Shown here: piece after piece, positions 61,919 to 64,000 of the stretch
Layout of the letters: every line of letters starts with the position of its first letter
Numbering within the stretch: the stretch's first letter is position 1
Assembly (NCBI GenBank): GCA_949288855.1
Contig: CASELS010000003.1
Span: 62,001-126,000, forward strand
Direction of reading: 5' to 3'
DNA: 64,000 nt
From: an uncultured Collinsella sp.
GTDB lineage: Bacteria > Actinomycetota > Coriobacteriia > Coriobacteriales > Coriobacteriaceae
Notes under the pieces: model-generated
Seen by the model: only the letters and a program-made list of their open reading frames with translations
Told to the model about the DNA's origin: nothing
Databases searched by the model: none
Translations under genes and position numbers: made by a program

Positions 61919-63263
61919 TGAGAGCAGCAGAGGCGACGCGAACCGTCAACAAACAATAGACGCCGAGGATACCGAGCGTCAGCCCCACGGCTCCGCCGGC
62001 GAATAGAAAGAATCCATCGGCCTCCATCATGATGGTGATCATGCCGATGAGGACGAATCCGAAGAGACAGTGAATAAGTGCGAGCACCGTAGGCATCGCG
62101 AAACCAACGCCAATTTGAGCTCGAGCTGAAGCGCGCCTCATGCCCAGCGAGACCCCCAGCACCGCAAGCGTGCGGTACGCGGGCGCGTCGTCAGCCGCGC
62201 GCGCCAGCTGCTGCAGAGCGAGCACCGCGGCGGCTGCGATGAGAAAAGCAGCGCCGTAGAATACGCAGGCGTACGCGATGGGCAGAAGCGCCTCCGCACC
62301 CTCCACCAGCTCGCCCATGCGCATGCCGACGCTGAAGGCGAACCCCGCCACCGTCATGCAAAGCGACGCCGCAAGAAGCACGCACTCCGCCGCCATCGCC
62401 ATGGCGCCTGTCTCGGCGCGCGCCTCGAGCTGGCGCACCGTGAAGGGTGTAAGACCCGCCCAATAGCGTTCCGTATGCGCACGCAGCCGCTCGGGCACAC
62501 GCACCGCGAGGACGCGGATGAGGAAGTACGAACCGAACAGCGCCACGAACCCCGTGGGAATGATGAAAACGATGAAGTATCCGGGGCTGAGCAGGCACGT
62601 CCCCCATACGAGCGCCAAGAGCATCGCGGCGGCGACCTTCTGCACGCGCAGCGCCATGCCCCCGCCGAGACTCCTGCGCTCCGGTACACCGGAGAAACGC
62701 ATGAGTTCCACAAGCGGGCGCTTCGAGACCCAGCGCACCGCGGCAGCCGCGGCAACGGCGCTGATCGCAACAAACGAACAGGCGCACTGCACGGCGGCGG
62801 ATGCCGAGAACAAAATCACCGGCCTCCACGAGACGCCGAACACAAAGGCCGCCACTAGGGAGAACGCGGGCGAAAGGACCCATCCCATCGCAAGACCGCA
62901 GGCAAGGGACGCCGCCCCTGCCACCGCGCACTCGACCATAAGCACCAGCGCCACCCGGAGTCTCCCTATCCCCAACATCAGGTAGATTCCGAACTCGCGC
63001 TTGCGCCGCCTGAGTAAAAAGGCGTTTGCATACCCCAAGAGAAAGCAGAAGATCACGTCGATAAAGACGGCGAAGGCTTGGAGCACGCCACCCGCTTGAG
63101 CGTATGCCGCACGCTGGTCGGGCGAGAGCTCGAGCGCGAGCAAATAATCGGTAGAGGCAAGAAACGAGTACAGGAGGCACACAGCGAACGCGAGCGTTAA
63201 GAAGTAGACCGAGAAATCGTGCGCACTGCGCCGCACATTGCCCAAGGCGAGCTTGATTAGCAT
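61887..63263 (-). CDS. FtsX-like ABC transporter permease
   Basis: This 458-aa integral membrane protein belongs to the FtsX/MacB-type (BceB-like) permease group. About ten hydrophobic segments are visible. The first ones match BceB-type permeases (LALGNVRRSAHDFSVYFLTL) and the middle carries RRKREFGIYLMLGIGRLR. It is shorter than BceB (about 650 aa) and lacks the large extracellular domain. No ATPase gene is next to it: upstream are repeats and a lipoprotein on the other strand. The 3' end overlaps the converging rrf2-type gene by 32 bp. Confidence 0.8.
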   Translation of the reverse strand: MLIKLALGNVRRSAHDFSVYFLTLAFAVCLLYSFLASTDYLLALELSPDQRAAYAQAGGVLQAFAVFIDVIFCFLLGYANAFLLRRRKREFGIYLMLGIGRLRVALVLMVECAVAGAASLACGLAMGWVLSPAFSLVAAFVFGVSWRPVILFSASAAVQCACSFVAISAVAAAAAVRWVSKRPLVELMRFSGVPERRSLGGGMALRVQKVAAAMLLALVWGTCLLSPGYFIVFIIPTGFVALFGSYFLIRVLAVRVPERLRAHTERYWAGLTPFTVRQLEARAETGAMAMAAECVLLAASLCMTVAGFAFSVGMRMGELVEGAEALLPIAYACVFYGAAFLIAAAAVLALQQLARAADDAPAYRTLAVLGVSLGMRRASARAQIGVGFAMPTVLALIHCLFGFVLIGMITIMMEADGFFLFAGGAVGLTLGILGVYCLLTVRVASAALTRHSEHGSVR

Positions 63264-63407
63264 AAAGACCTCCCGACGATTCTAACTCGGCGGCTCCCGC
63301 GCAAAGCCTCGGGCGGATAACTCACCCCTCCCAGCAGCACGAGCCCATTCTCATACCATTCTCCACAGGTATTCATGAGGCACCCATCGATGCGACTTAC
63401 ATCTTCC

Positions 63408-63438
63408 TAACGATTCCGTAAGGGTAACGATTCCGTAA
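63408..63438 (+). repeat. Two direct repeats upstream of the lipoprotein gene
   Basis: TAACGATTCCGTAA occurs at 63408-63421 and again at 63425-63438, a 17-bp period. They lie about 75-105 bp upstream of the lipoprotein start and could be a response-regulator binding site. They fall in the 248-bp space before that gene, which holds no other feature I can support. Confidence 0.5.
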
Positions 63439-63511
63439 AGGCATTCACCATAGATCCCGCAGGGGCTTTCATGAGGCTAGAATTGCCAAGATATGCAATG
63501 GAAGGAGCGTT

Positions 63512-64000
63512 ATGGGAGCACGCACTGGTATTGCAACCTTGCTCGCCGCGAGCATCGCACTGTCCCTTACGGGATGCTTTGGCATGCCCTCCCCTAGCGA
63601 CATCTCCAATCAGGCTGAGGATTTCGCCTCACAGGCGCAGGAACTCGCCGACACGTTCTCGAATGTCGATTGGGGAAAGGTCCGCCGCCTTGTTGTGCGG
63701 GACGCCCAAAACGGCGAGGTCATTCGCGAGGTGACCGACCAGAGGGAAATCGAGGACGCTTTCGAGCCGTTCTCCGGGGAGGGCGGCATCGCTGCGGAGC
63801 CGAATGAGCCGGCGGAGTACGTTTTCGAGCTGTGGGAGCCCGAGACGCAGAAGCTCGGACAGAGCGCCGACGACCTCAAGGAATACAAGGGCCTCGAGGT
63901 CACCACCTACGAGGAGTCTCCCGTCGTGGGAGTCGAGGTGAGCCCCATCGGACTTAAGCTCTACCTCACGTCACAGGCTGCCGCCGACGCACTGCGCGCG
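63512..64000 (+). CDS. Lipoprotein, cut by the window end
   Basis: An ORF starting ATG 63512 (after AAGGAGCGTT) runs open to the window edge, 163 codons. The N-terminus is a lipoprotein signal: basic start, hydrophobic TLLAASIALSLTG, then Cys (lipobox LTGC at about 20-23). The mature part is acidic with no family recognised. The C-terminal portion visible (VGVEVSPIGLKLYLTS) does not settle it. It is divergent from the permease gene. Confidence 0.8.
   Translation, partial: MGARTGIATLLAASIALSLTGCFGMPSPSDISNQAEDFASQAQELADTFSNVDWGKVRRLVVRDAQNGEVIREVTDQREIEDAFEPFSGEGGIAAEPNEPAEYVFELWEPETQKLGQSADDLKEYKGLEVTTYEESPVVGVEVSPIGLKLYLTSQAAADALRA

Noticed and set aside
1-64000. CRISPR array, rRNA or tRNA genes
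   Set aside because: No regularly spaced repeats, no T-loop GGTTCGAATCC type signature and no rRNA sequence were noticed; a tRNAscan and CRISPR search would settle it.

Overview
The window is a 64 kb stretch of a high-GC Gram-positive chromosome. Gene order, acidic low-complexity tails on housekeeping proteins, a sortase-anchored surface protein and a Collinsella-like gene complement point to the Coriobacteriia, most likely Collinsella. That is inference from content and not a database match. Almost everything from 1 to 42.4 kb is transcribed on the minus strand. Tight packing is the rule, with many ATGA or TGATG stop-start overlaps.

From 0 to 20 kb, read right to left, the genes are: a SigB/F-type sigma factor operon (DUF948-like membrane protein, degenerate RsbW-like anti-sigma, sigma factor, AI-2E permease), alaS, ruvX, mltG, a YqeG phosphatase, aroK, a catalytically stripped AroB homologue, a Xaa-Pro peptidase, a zinc-ribbon/YARHG protein, then efp, Asp23, nusB, xseB, tlyA, nadK and recN, and finally rpsO and pnp. 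From 20 to 37.4 kb lies the information-processing core: leuS, then rimP-nusA-infB-rbfA-nrnA-truB-ribF-dnaG-rpoD, a short prepilin peptidase, dgt and rarA.

From 37.6 to 51.6 kb the content is more accessory. There is a very acidic single-pass membrane protein, an LPXTG-type surface protein, an IMP dehydrogenase resembling the Tritrichomonas enzyme (divergent from a ModE-like regulator), and a nuclease-fold gene flanked by two 111-bp inverted-repeat-bounded elements. These are followed by mntP, a PLP-fold protein that seems to have lost its lysine, a GH1 glycosidase, a TGS-less thrS and two membrane proteins.

From 51.7 to 64 kb the genes are mostly accessory: a second AI-2E permease, a membrane-anchored HTH protein, a beta-carbonic anhydrase, an MFS transporter, an HTH/small-membrane-protein pair, and a RhuM-Doc (Fic-fold) protein behind a near-perfect LexA box.

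The most striking locus is at 57.8 to 61.9 kb. Three tandem, overlapping class-M (SirTM-like) sirtuin genes are followed by a TIGR04076 protein and a DUF5655-like gene broken by an in-frame TAG. They are transcribed divergently from an Rrf2-type regulator, with a perfect 11+5+11 palindrome in between. Two sirtuins keep the Asn/Asp/Gln residues known for SirTM ADP-ribosylation and the third has lost two of the three. The window ends with an ABC-type permease lacking an adjacent ATPase and a lipoprotein cut by the window edge.
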